This document shows, in pieces, positions 1 through 8,279 of a DNA stretch of 64,000 nucleotides. A program made the position numbers and the translations under genes. The stretch's first letter is position 1, and each line of letters opens with the position of its first letter. Below the pieces are notes generated by a model. That model saw only the letters and a program-made list of their open reading frames with translations. It was not told where the DNA came from and ran no database searches. Where the stretch lies: assembly GCF_011764425.1 (NCBI RefSeq), contig NZ_BLPF01000001.1, positions 4,207,001-4,271,000 on the forward strand, written 5' to 3'. This DNA comes from Phytohabitans houttuyneae (lineage in GTDB: Bacteria; Actinomycetota; Actinomycetes; Mycobacteriales; Micromonosporaceae).

Positions 1-1103
1 GAAGACCCAACCGCGATCATCCCGCGCGTGCCCGACGACGGGCGTTCGCCGCCTTCATCCCGTCCCAGCCCACGCCCTGCCACGCCCACCGGTCCGCCGG
101 TCGTGCCCGGCCCACCGATGCCAGGCCCACCGGTCGTCCCCGGTCCCCCGCTGGCCCTGTCGCCGGACGGCCGCCGGCTGACCTGCCGCCGCCCCCGGCC
201 CGCGTGCCGCTCGACCGGACCGAGACGCCCACGGCCATCATCCCGGCCGTGCCGTCGGACGCGACCGGCCTGCTCGGCGCCGTCCCGCCGGTGCCGCCCC
301 GACCCGACTCGCCCGCTGACAGCGCCGCGGACCGTCCCGCACCGGTCCAGCCGCGGCGAGGCGAGCGCGTGGTCAAGCTGCGGCCGGAGCAGACCGACGA
401 GGGCTACAAGAGCGTGTACTCCGAGCTCACCCGCCCGACGATCGGCTCGCGCATCCGCACCGGCGTCCGCGGCCTCGGCGAAATCATGATCACGTTTGGC
501 GTGGTGGTGCTGCTCTTCGCCGCGTACGAGGTGTGGGGCACCACCGCGGTCATCGGCTCCCACCAGGACACGCTCGACCAGCAGCTCAGCGAGGAGTGGG
601 ACCAGCCGGACCCGACCGTCGGGCCCACGCCGAGCGCCTCACCCAACCCGCTCGCCGGCAACGCGATCGCCCGCCTGTACATCCCGAAGCTGGCCAAGCA
701 GTGGGTGGTCGTGGAAGGCGTGACGCAGAAGGACATCCGGTACGCGCCCGGCCACTACCCCAGCAGCGCCGACCCCGGCAAGATCGGCAATTTCGCGGTC
801 GCCGGGCACCGCAACCGGGCCACCTTCTGGCGGCTGGACGAGCTCGACCCCGGCGACGCGATCGTGGTGGAGACCAAGACCGACTGGTACGTGTACAAGG
901 TCGTACAGACCCGCATCGTGCTGCCGACGCAGGTCGAGGTCGTGGCGCCGGTGCCCGGCCGTCCGGGCGTCAGGCCGACCCAGGCCATGGTCACGCTCAC
1001 CACCTGCAACCCGAAGTTCGACAACTACCAGCGCCTGATCGTCCACGGCGAACTGTCCCGCAAGCAGGCCCGATCTGCCGGCCAGCCCGCGGAGCTGGGT
1101 TAG
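1..1103 (+). CDS. Class E sortase, 5' end outside window, one apparent frameshift
   Basis: Membrane-anchored transpeptidase that in actinobacteria links surface proteins with LAxTG-like signals to the cell wall. The visible part has a proline-rich N-terminal region, one membrane segment (about 485-540), then the sortase domain with the catalytic His in AVAGHRNR (near 807), the Cys in TLTTCNP (near 1006) and the Arg in NYQRLIVHG. The start lies before base 1. The proline-rich region reads well in frame 1 up to the CCCCC run at 145-149 and in frame 3 after it. The similar motifs [11 protein letters not shown] (frame 1, base 1) and [11 protein letters not shown] (frame 3, about 222) show both frames belong to one protein, so one C is probably missing. 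The gene is followed closely by a small membrane protein gene and pabA. Family call is firm; the true N-terminus is unknown. Confidence 0.85.
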
Positions 1104-1112
1104 GGGCGCGGG

Positions 1113-1391
1113 GTGTACGCGTGGATCTGGCGGCACCTGCCGTTTCGCCAATGGCCGGCCAAGCTGGCCACCTCTCTGGTGCTCATCACCGCCGTCGGTG
1201 CGCTCCTCTGGTACGTCGTCTTTCCCTGGGCCGAGCCCCTGCTCCCCTTCGACGACGTGCAGGTGACCGAGGACTCCGGCGTGCCCGGCGGACCCGTCGA
1301 GCCGGATGCGCCGGGGGTCGGGGACGAGCCCTCGGGCGGAGACGAGCACGATATCCCTTACAGCACCAATGAGCCCGCGACACCAAGGTGA
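1113..1391 (+). CDS. Small single-pass membrane protein, unknown function
   Basis: A 92-residue protein starting at GTG, 9 bp after the sortase stop. It has one hydrophobic segment at about residues 17-37 (around LVLITAVGALLWYVVF), a short basic N-terminus and an acidic, Pro/Gly-rich C-terminal tail, so it is probably a membrane protein with an exposed tail. It sits between the sortase gene and pabA in the same direction, with only 4 bp before the pabA start, which suggests one transcript. I do not recognise a named family. The position next to a sortase makes a cell-envelope role plausible, but that is inference. Confidence 0.6.
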   Translation: MYAWIWRHLPFRQWPAKLATSLVLITAVGALLWYVVFPWAEPLLPFDDVQVTEDSGVPGGPVEPDAPGVGDEPSGGDEHDIPYSTNEPATPR

Positions 1392-1395
1392 TGGC

Positions 1396-2043
1396 ATGCG
1401 CGTCCTCGTGATCGACAATTACGACTCGTTCGTTTTCAACCTGGTCCAGTACCTGGGCCAGCTCGGCGCCGACTGCGACGTGCGGCGCAACGACGAGATC
1501 GACCTGGCCGCCGTCGGCCGCACCGGCGCCGCGGGCATCCTGCTCTCCCCCGGGCCGGGTACACCGGAGCGCGCCGGAATCTGCATGGACGTGATCCGGG
1601 AGTACGGCGGGAAGCTGCCCATCTTCGGCGTGTGCCTGGGCCACCAGGCGTTCGGCGCGGCGTACGGCGCGACGGTCAACCGTGCGCCCGAGCTGCTGCA
1701 CGGCAAGACCTCGGACGTGCACCACAAGGGCGCGGGGGTGCTTGCCGGTCTGCCCGACCCGTTCACGGCGACGCGCTACCACTCCCTGGCCGTGGTCGAG
1801 TCGACGCTGCCGGACGAGATCGAAGTGACCGGTCGCACGGATTCCGGCGTGGTCATGGCGATGCGCCACCGCGAACTCCCGATCGAGGGCGTGCAGTTTC
1901 ACCCCGAGTCGGTGCTCACCGAGGGCGGCCACGTCATGCTGGCCAACTGGCTGGCCACCTGCGGCCTGCCGAGCGCGGTCGACCGTGCGCCCGCGCTCGC
2001 CGCGGAGATCGAGGAACGCCGCCGCGCCGCCTTCGCGTCCTAG
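1396..2043 (+). CDS. pabA: Aminodeoxychorismate/anthranilate synthase glutaminase subunit
   Basis: Class I glutamine amidotransferase of 215 residues that supplies ammonia to a PabB/TrpE partner for p-aminobenzoate (folate) or anthranilate synthesis. It begins MRVLVIDNYDSF, typical of PabA/TrpG. The nucleophile Cys is in GVCLGHQ (about residue 79) and the His/Glu pair is in VQFHPES. The ATG at 1396 is chosen over the upstream in-frame start at 1306 because an AAGGTGAT Shine-Dalgarno lies just before it and family homology starts there. In mycobacteria the orthologue (trpG) likewise faces pknB convergently, which supports the call. Confidence 0.93.
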   Translation: MRVLVIDNYDSFVFNLVQYLGQLGADCDVRRNDEIDLAAVGRTGAAGILLSPGPGTPERAGICMDVIREYGGKLPIFGVCLGHQAFGAAYGATVNRAPELLHGKTSDVHHKGAGVLAGLPDPFTATRYHSLAVVESTLPDEIEVTGRTDSGVVMAMRHRELPIEGVQFHPESVLTEGGHVMLANWLATCGLPSAVDRAPALAAEIEERRRAAFAS

Positions 2044-2046
2044 GAG

Positions 2047-2074
2047 TTATCCACAGGCCGCAGAGTTATCCACA
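2047..2074 (+). promoter_or_regulatory. Pair of perfect DnaA boxes in direct repeat
   Basis: Two copies of TTATCCACA at 2047-2055 and 2066-2074, 19 bp apart, inside a direct repeat GAGTTATCCACAGGCC. They lie between the convergent 3' ends of pabA and pknB, about 57 kb from oriC. Both match the classic DnaA box exactly. Function (DnaA titration or control) is inferred. Confidence 0.65.
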
Positions 2075-2096
2075 GGCCTGTGTGTTCAGCGGGCGG

Positions 2097-3866
2097 TCAG
2101 CCCTCGGTCCCGCCACCGGTGCCGGGGGGCGCCGTCGTCGAGGTGCTCGGTGCCGGGGTCGTGGGCGGCGGCGTGGTCGGCTCGTCATCCTCCGGCTCCC
2201 CGAAGACGCTGAGCTCGATCTTCGTGCCCTTCTTCGCCTTGCCGGTCTCGCTCTGCCGCTGCACGGTGCCGACCTTGTTTTCCGAGGCGGCCGGGTCGCC
2301 CTCGACCTGCTCCACCACGAATCCGGCTGCTTCCAGCTCCTCCTGCGCGCTGTCGGCGTCGTCGCCCACAACGTTCGGAATCGGCACGATGTTGCCGCGC
2401 GAGACCTCGACGACCACCGAGGTTTCCTTGGCGACCAGCTTGCCCGCGTTGGGCACCGCGGTGACCTGGTTTTCCGGCGCCTCGCTGTCGACGAGCCGGA
2501 TGTCCGGCCGCAGCCCCAGCTCGGTGAGCCGCTTCTCGGCCGCCGCGCGGTTGCTGCCGACCAGGTCGGGGATCTCGACCTCTTGCGGGCCCTGGCAGAC
2601 GTTGATGACGACTTCGGTGTCCCGATCGACCCGCTCGCCGTCGGACTTGCTCTGCTTGGCGACCGTGCCCTTTTCGCAGTCGTCGCCGAAGTAGGCCTCC
2701 CCGACGGTCGGCCGCAGGCCGGCGTTGCGCAGGTCGGCCTGCGCGTTTGCCGGGGAGAGTCCGATCACGTTGGGCACGGTGGTCTGTGGCGTCTCGTTGC
2801 CCTGGTTGGAGAGGATCAAGCCGGCGATCAGCGCGACCACGGCCAGCACGCCGAGCGTGCTGAGCGCGGCCAGCACCCAGGCGGACGCCTTGCGGCGGCG
2901 CGGGTCACCGACCCGGGCGGTCGGCCGGGTGGCGGTCGAGTTGATGGGGCGGGTGACCGAAGTCTGGCCCATCATCGCGACGGTCTCGGCATCGCGGAGC
3001 ACCGGCGTCGCCATCACCGGGCGGCCGGCGGCGGCGCGGAGCAGGTCTGCCCGCATCTCCTGGGCGCTCTGGTAGCGGTTGAGCGGGTTTTTCGCGAGCG
3101 CCTTGAGCACGATCGCGTCGATGTCCGGGTTGACCTCGGGGTTGATCTCGCTCGGCGCCCGCGGGTCCTCCCGCACGTGCTGGTACGCCACGCTCACCGG
3201 GCTGTCGCCGACAAATGGCGGGTGGCCGCAGAGCAGCTCGAAGATCACGCAGCCGGCCGCGTACACGTCAGAGCGGGCGTCGACGGCCTCGCCCCGAGCC
3301 TGCTCGGGCGACAGGTACTGCGCGGTGCCGATCACGGCGCTGGTCTGCGTCATCGTGGTGGCGCCGCTGGCCAGGGCCCGGGCGATACCGAAGTCCATGA
3401 CCTTGACCTGACCGTTTTGGGTCAGCATGACGTTTCCGGGCTTGATGTCCCGGTGGATGATGCCGTGCCGGTGGCTGAACTCCAGCGCGGCACAGATGTC
3501 CGCGGAAATCTCCAGGGCACGGCGGGGCATCAGCCGCCCCTCGGCGGCGAGCACCTCCTTCAGCGTGCGCCCGTTGACGAACTCCATGACGATGAACGGC
3601 AGCGTCTCGCCGGTCGGCGCGATCTCCTCGCCCGTGTCGTAGACGGCGACGATGGCGGGGTGGTTGAGCGACGCCGCGTTTTGCGCCTCGCGACGGAAGC
3701 GCATCTGGAAGGTCTGGTCACGAGCGAGGTCCGTGCGCAGCATCTTGATCGCGACGTCCCGGCCGAGCCTCAGGTCGCGGCCGCGGTGGACCTCTGCCAT
3801 GCCGCCATAGCCGAGCAGCTCGCCGACCTGGTACCTGCCACCGAGCAGGCGGGCCTGCGCAGTCAT
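2097..3866 (-). CDS. pknB: Serine/threonine protein kinase with PASTA domains (PknB)
   Basis: Transmembrane kinase of 589 residues controlling growth and peptidoglycan synthesis. The N-terminal kinase domain (about 10-270) shows the Gly loop GYGGMAEV, catalytic Lys in VAIKML, HRDIKPGN, DFG and SPEQARGE. A juxtamembrane linker contains several Thr. One membrane helix lies at about 335-355 (VLAALSTLGVLAVVALIAG). The extracellular part has three PASTA repeats (starting near VPNVIGL, IPDLVGS and IPNVVGD) and a Thr/Pro-rich tail; M. tuberculosis PknB has four PASTA repeats. The start overlaps the pknA stop (ATGA), so it is the last gene of the coupled operon. PASTA domains are known to sense muropeptides or lipid II. 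Confidence 0.95.
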   Translation of the reverse strand: MTAQARLLGGRYQVGELLGYGGMAEVHRGRDLRLGRDVAIKMLRTDLARDQTFQMRFRREAQNAASLNHPAIVAVYDTGEEIAPTGETLPFIVMEFVNGRTLKEVLAAEGRLMPRRALEISADICAALEFSHRHGIIHRDIKPGNVMLTQNGQVKVMDFGIARALASGATTMTQTSAVIGTAQYLSPEQARGEAVDARSDVYAAGCVIFELLCGHPPFVGDSPVSVAYQHVREDPRAPSEINPEVNPDIDAIVLKALAKNPLNRYQSAQEMRADLLRAAAGRPVMATPVLRDAETVAMMGQTSVTRPINSTATRPTARVGDPRRRKASAWVLAALSTLGVLAVVALIAGLILSNQGNETPQTTVPNVIGLSPANAQADLRNAGLRPTVGEAYFGDDCEKGTVAKQSKSDGERVDRDTEVVINVCQGPQEVEIPDLVGSNRAAAEKRLTELGLRPDIRLVDSEAPENQVTAVPNAGKLVAKETSVVVEVSRGNIVPIPNVVGDDADSAQEELEAAGFVVEQVEGDPAASENKVGTVQRQSETGKAKKGTKIELSVFGEPEDDEPTTPPPTTPAPSTSTTAPPGTGGGTEG

Positions 3867-5248
3867 CTCGTCTGTCGTCCTTCGCTCGTCTGTGCGTCAG
3901 CCGGGCGGGTTTCTAGGCCTGCCCCACCCGACGGTACGGGGCGATCCAACGGAGCGTCCTGGCGCACCCCCATCTGCAACCCGGTTGGAACCGAGCTTGA
4001 GGTGTTCTGATTGCCCTGCTGTCCCACCAGGTAAGAAATGAGACCGGCGCACAGCAGCACCAAAACTCCCAGCACAACCGCGAGCACGATGAGGATCTGC
4101 CGGTTGGTCGAGCTGTCTTCGGGCTGTGCCGGCTGGTACCCGTACGGCTGGGCAGGCCGCGTCGGCGGACCGTTTGTCGGCGCGAGGGGGCGGCCGGGTG
4201 GCACCGATGCCGCGCCGGGGCGGTAGCCGCTGGGCGCCGGGTGTGCCGGACGGTAGGGCTGCTGGGACACCGGGGCAGGCGGGGCGGCGACCGGGCTGGC
4301 CGGCGCCGGCGGGTACGACGGGGTGGTGCGCGGTGGGACGGGCGTGCTGCCCTGGCCCGGGGACGAGGTGGGCGCCGGCGAGGAGGGTCGGCTGGGCTGC
4401 TGCGACGCGGGACGGCTGGCTGGCGCGGCACCGAGCGTGGCCGCGGCCTGGCGGGCGACCGCTCCGAGCATCGCAGCGGTCTGGAAGCGGGCGGCCGGGT
4501 CCTTGGCCATCGACTGGTCGACGATGCGCCGGATCGCGGGCGGGATGTCACCGGGCAGCGGCCGGGCCTGCTCGCGCACGTGCTTCATGGCGATTTCGAG
4601 TGGATTGTCGCCTTCGAACGGGCGGTGACCCGAGAGGCACTGGTAGGCCACCACGCCCAGCGCGTAGATGTCCGACGCCGCGGTGGCCGTGCCGCCGGCC
4701 GCCTGCTCAGGTGAGATGTACGACGCCGTGCCCAGCACCGAGCCTGCCGCGGTCAGCTGCCCCACCATCGCGGAGCGGGCGATGCCGAAGTCGGTGAGCA
4801 CCAGCGTGCCGTTGGGACGGACGAGGAGGTTGCCCGGCTTGACGTCACGGTGGACGATGCCCTTTTCGTGGGCGGCCTGAAGCGCGTCCGCCGCCTGAGC
4901 GACCAACGCCATCGTGCGGGCCGGGGTGAGGCGACCCACCCGGCTCAGCGTGCGCGACAGGGCATCTCCCTCGACGTACTCCATGACCAGGAAAGCGATT
5001 TGCTGGTCGCTGCCGTAGTCATACACGTCCACGACGCCCGGATGGTTGATGGTCGCCATCGTCCGGGCCTCGCCGCGGAAGCGCTCGGCGAAGCCGGGCT
5101 CCTCCAGCAGGGCTGGGAGCAGGATCTTTACCGCGACGGTGCGCCCGAGCACCTCGTCGGTGCCGCGCCACACGTCGCCCATGCCACCGCTGGCGATGCG
5201 CTCGTCGAGACGGTAGCGACCGCCCAGCAGGACGCCGCGACTGAGCAT
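3863..5248 (-). CDS. pknA: Serine/threonine protein kinase (PknA)
   Basis: A 461-residue membrane kinase. The kinase domain (about 1-275) starts MLSRGVLLGGRYRLDERI and has SGGMGDV, VAVKILL, HRDVKPGN and DFGIARS, followed by a long Pro/Ala/Ser-rich linker and one membrane helix near the C-terminus (ILIVLAVVLGVLVLLCAGL) with a short outside tail and no PASTA domain, as in PknA. The ATG at 5248 overlaps the pbpA stop (TGATG), which fixes the start; the longer upstream reading would be encoded inside pbpA. It is coupled to pknB by an ATGA overlap. The family phosphorylates division and cell-wall proteins. Confidence 0.95.
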   Translation of the reverse strand: MLSRGVLLGGRYRLDERIASGGMGDVWRGTDEVLGRTVAVKILLPALLEEPGFAERFRGEARTMATINHPGVVDVYDYGSDQQIAFLVMEYVEGDALSRTLSRVGRLTPARTMALVAQAADALQAAHEKGIVHRDVKPGNLLVRPNGTLVLTDFGIARSAMVGQLTAAGSVLGTASYISPEQAAGGTATAASDIYALGVVAYQCLSGHRPFEGDNPLEIAMKHVREQARPLPGDIPPAIRRIVDQSMAKDPAARFQTAAMLGAVARQAAATLGAAPASRPASQQPSRPSSPAPTSSPGQGSTPVPPRTTPSYPPAPASPVAAPPAPVSQQPYRPAHPAPSGYRPGAASVPPGRPLAPTNGPPTRPAQPYGYQPAQPEDSSTNRQILIVLAVVLGVLVLLCAGLISYLVGQQGNQNTSSSVPTGLQMGVRQDAPLDRPVPSGGAGLETRPADAQTSEGRQTR

Positions 5249-6750
5249 CAGTCGGCCCCCCGGTCGCGGATCACAGCCTGCATGATCTGGCCGCCGATCT
5301 CCGCCGCGGCGGAGCTTCCGCCGGACTCGCCGGCCCGCTCCAGCAGCACGCATACCGCCGAGATGGGTTGTCCGTCCTTCAACACGAACCCAATGAACCA
5401 CCCGTGGTCCTTTGGATCATCCCCATCCTGTGCCGTTCCGGTCTTGCCGCCGACCGTGAACCCGTCGATCTGGGCGCGGCGACCGGTGCCGTTTTCGACG
5501 ACGCTGACCATCATCTGCTGCAGGTCGGCCGCCACGTCGCCGGTGATCGGATTGTTGATCTTCTTGGGCGACGCGGTGCCGATCGTGCGCCGGTCCGGAC
5601 CGAGGAGCTGCTGCACGAGGTACGGCCGCATCCGCTCGCCGCCGTTGGCGATGGTCGCCGCGATCATGGCGCCCTGGAGCGGCGTCATCCGCACGTTGTT
5701 TTGCCCGATGCCGGACTGGGCGAGAGCGGCCTTGTCTTCGCTGCCGTCCGGGTTTTGGATGTCACCGGTGCGGCTGGCGGCGACCGTGAGCCCGCCACCG
5801 TCGAGGTTGCCCACCTTGAGGTCGGTGGTCTCGAAGCCGAACGCCTTCGCCTTTTCCTTGATCTTGTTAGCGCCGAGCTCGACCGCCAGGCGGGCGAAGC
5901 CGGTGTTGCACGACTCGGTGAGCGCCTGGATGAGCGTGACCTGCGACTCGGGGCAGATGCCGGACGAGGAGTTGCGGATCGGGCTGCCCGAGGTCGGCGG
6001 CGTGTAGGTAGGGCCGGCCGGGATTCGCGTGTTGAGCTGGTAGCCCGACTCGAGCGCGGCCGCAGAGTCGATCACCTTGAACGTCGAGCCCGGCGGCAGC
6101 ACCTCGCTGAGCGCCCGGTTTTTGAGCGGCCCCTGCTTGTCGGCGTTCAGCTTGTCGTACGCCGCCTGGGCCGCCTTGGTGTCGTGGCTGGCCAGCGGGT
6201 TGGGGTCGAAGCTCGGCATCGAGACCAGCGCCTGGATCGCGCCGGTGTTCGGGTCGATCGCGACCGCGGCACCGCGGGTGGAGCCCACGTCGTTGTTGGC
6301 CAGGCCCTTGATGGCGGCGTCCTGGGCGCGCAGCGACAGCGTGAGCACGACGTTTCCGCCGGCGGTGTCCTCCCCGGTGAACATGTCGCGGAACCGGTCG
6401 GCGAAGAGCCGGTCGCTGGTGCCCGCCAGGAACTCGTCCTCGGCCTGCTCGATGCCGGTCGCGCCGAGGTTGACCGGCTTGTACCCGATCACGTGCGCGA
6501 ACTGGCTCTTGAACGGGTAGGTCCGCAGGTACTTGAGCTCACCGTCGGTGGCCTTGTTTTCGGCGAGTGCCTTGCCCCCGACCTCGATCACGCCCCGCGG
6601 CCGGTTGTACTCGTCGACCTGGACGCGCGCGTTATACGGGCTCGTGCGGTAGTCGTCGGCCTTGTACGCCTGCACCCAGTTGAGGTTGGCGAAGAGCAGG
6701 CCGAAGAGGACCATCACGACCACGCCTGCACGGCGCAGTGGGGCATTCAC
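5248..6750 (-). CDS. pbpA: Class B penicillin-binding protein (PbpA/FtsI-like)
   Basis: Peptidoglycan D,D-transpeptidase of 500 residues, anchored by an N-terminal helix (GVVVMVLFGLLFANLNW). The C-terminal transpeptidase domain shows the active-site SxxK in PPGSTFKV, the SxN motif in ESCNTGF and KTG in GGKTGTAQDG. It pairs with the SEDS glycosyltransferase encoded just upstream, whose stop codon it overlaps by ATGA. Its own stop overlaps the pknA start. Role in elongation and septal wall synthesis is taken from the mycobacterial orthologue. Confidence 0.95.
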   Translation of the reverse strand: MNAPLRRAGVVVMVLFGLLFANLNWVQAYKADDYRTSPYNARVQVDEYNRPRGVIEVGGKALAENKATDGELKYLRTYPFKSQFAHVIGYKPVNLGATGIEQAEDEFLAGTSDRLFADRFRDMFTGEDTAGGNVVLTLSLRAQDAAIKGLANNDVGSTRGAAVAIDPNTGAIQALVSMPSFDPNPLASHDTKAAQAAYDKLNADKQGPLKNRALSEVLPPGSTFKVIDSAAALESGYQLNTRIPAGPTYTPPTSGSPIRNSSSGICPESQVTLIQALTESCNTGFARLAVELGANKIKEKAKAFGFETTDLKVGNLDGGGLTVAASRTGDIQNPDGSEDKAALAQSGIGQNNVRMTPLQGAMIAATIANGGERMRPYLVQQLLGPDRRTIGTASPKKINNPITGDVAADLQQMMVSVVENGTGRRAQIDGFTVGGKTGTAQDGDDPKDHGWFIGFVLKDGQPISAVCVLLERAGESGGSSAAAEIGGQIMQAVIRDRGAD

Positions 6751-8243
6751 GACCTGATCACCTCCGTCGGGGCGCCGTGCAGCTGGGCCGGAGGCCCACC
6801 ACCGCCGGGACCGCCTGCGCGACCGCCCGTGGCACCGGTGACCGGTCGCCCGGCGGCGTCCGAAATCCGCAGCAGCATCGCGATGATCAACCAGTTGGCC
6901 ATCAACGAAGATCCGCCGGCGGAGAGGAACGGCGTGGTCTGGCCAGTGAGCGGGATCAGCCCGGTGACGCCACCGACGATCACGAAGACCTGCAGGCCCA
7001 GCGTGAACGCGAGGCCGCCGGCCACCAGCTTGCCGAACGAGTCGCGCACGGCCAGGCCGGCACGCAGGCCCCGCTCGACGATCAGCAGGTACACGACGAG
7101 GAGGGCGGAAAGGCCGAAGAGGCCGATCTCCTCACCCAGCCCGGCGAAGACGAAGTCGCTCACGACCAGCGGGATCTTGTTGGGCTGGCCGCCACCCGGG
7201 CCGGCACCGAAGAGCCCGCCGGTGCCGAGGCCGAGCAGCGACTGGACCATCTGGAAACCGTCCGCGTACGGGTCGGCGAAGGGGTCCAGCCAGATCTCGG
7301 CCCGCTGGTAGAAGTTGGCGAACGGGCCGCCAACGCTCGCACCCAGCGTGTACGCCAGAAAGGCACCGCCGAAGAAGAGCAGCAGACCGATGATCAGCCA
7401 GCTGACCCGCTCGGTCGCCACATAGAGGATGACGACGAACATGCCGAAGTAGAGCAGCGCGGTGCCGAGGTCCTTCTCGAACACGAGGACCAGGAGGCTG
7501 AGCAGCCACACCGCGACGACCGGCCCGAGGTCGCGGCCGCGCGGGAAGTCGATGCCGAGGAAGCGGCGGCTGGCCAGCGACAGCACCTCGCGCTTGCGGA
7601 CCAGGTAGTACGCGAAGAAGGAGACCAGCGCGAGCTTGGCGAACTCACCGGGCTGGATCTGGAAGCCACCGAACTTGATCCACAGCTTGGCGCCGTTGAT
7701 CTCGGAGAACTTGCCGGGCAGCACCGCCGGGATCATCACCAGCACGATGCCGACCAGGCCCAGCGTGTACGCGTACCGCGAGACGGCCCGGTGGTCGCGG
7801 ACGATGATCAGCAGGCCGGCGGCGAGCACCACCGCGATGAGCGTCCAGGCGAGCTGCCGCCCGCCGACACCCGAGAAGATCGGCAGGTCGGCCCGCTCGT
7901 TGGCGTCGGCGAACGCGAGGTCGATGCGCCGCAGGAACGCCACTCCCAGCCCGTTGAGCAGGGCCACCGCCGGGACGATCGCCGGGTCCGCGTACGGCGC
8001 GAGGAAGCGGATCACCACGTGCAGGCCGAGGAACACGCCGGCCACCAGCGCGACCGGCACCCAGAAATCGCTCGTGATCGTGTCCAGCGCGGTGGCCTCG
8101 ACCGTCGCCGCGTACGCCAGGACGAGCAGCATGACGAACAGCAGCAGTGCCAGCTCCGCATTGCGCCGGCCGCTCGACTCGCGGACACGGGGCATCTCGC
8201 CCGTGGTGGCGGGCGTGGGTGCCGGCACGGCTGGGGCGGTCAC
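6747..8243 (-). CDS. rodA: SEDS peptidoglycan glycosyltransferase (RodA/FtsW family)
   Basis: A 498-residue multi-pass membrane protein that polymerises lipid II together with a class B PBP. Many hydrophobic helices are visible from about residue 30 to 470. The SEDS C-terminal region shows the conserved stretch TGLIPLTGQTTPFLSAGGSS, and the protein has the usual length for RodA. It is coupled to pbpA (4 bp overlap) and lies 36 bp downstream of the PP2C phosphatase gene. Confidence 0.95.
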   Translation of the reverse strand: MTAPAVPAPTPATTGEMPRVRESSGRRNAELALLLFVMLLVLAYAATVEATALDTITSDFWVPVALVAGVFLGLHVVIRFLAPYADPAIVPAVALLNGLGVAFLRRIDLAFADANERADLPIFSGVGGRQLAWTLIAVVLAAGLLIIVRDHRAVSRYAYTLGLVGIVLVMIPAVLPGKFSEINGAKLWIKFGGFQIQPGEFAKLALVSFFAYYLVRKREVLSLASRRFLGIDFPRGRDLGPVVAVWLLSLLVLVFEKDLGTALLYFGMFVVILYVATERVSWLIIGLLLFFGGAFLAYTLGASVGGPFANFYQRAEIWLDPFADPYADGFQMVQSLLGLGTGGLFGAGPGGGQPNKIPLVVSDFVFAGLGEEIGLFGLSALLVVYLLIVERGLRAGLAVRDSFGKLVAGGLAFTLGLQVFVIVGGVTGLIPLTGQTTPFLSAGGSSLMANWLIIAMLLRISDAAGRPVTGATGGRAGGPGGGGPPAQLHGAPTEVIRS

Positions 8244-8279
8244 GACTTAATCCCTGCAGTTCCTGTATCGGGCGACGGG

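Noticed and set aside
28-489. Independent 153-residue Pro/Arg-rich protein
   Set aside because: Its first part is the sortase N-terminus in frame 1; the rest is out of frame after the C-run.
1632-4010. Long plus-strand open frame of 792 codons antisense to pknB
   Set aside because: It is a shadow of the GC-rich pknB coding strand, with Arg/Gly/Asp-rich composition and no family motifs.
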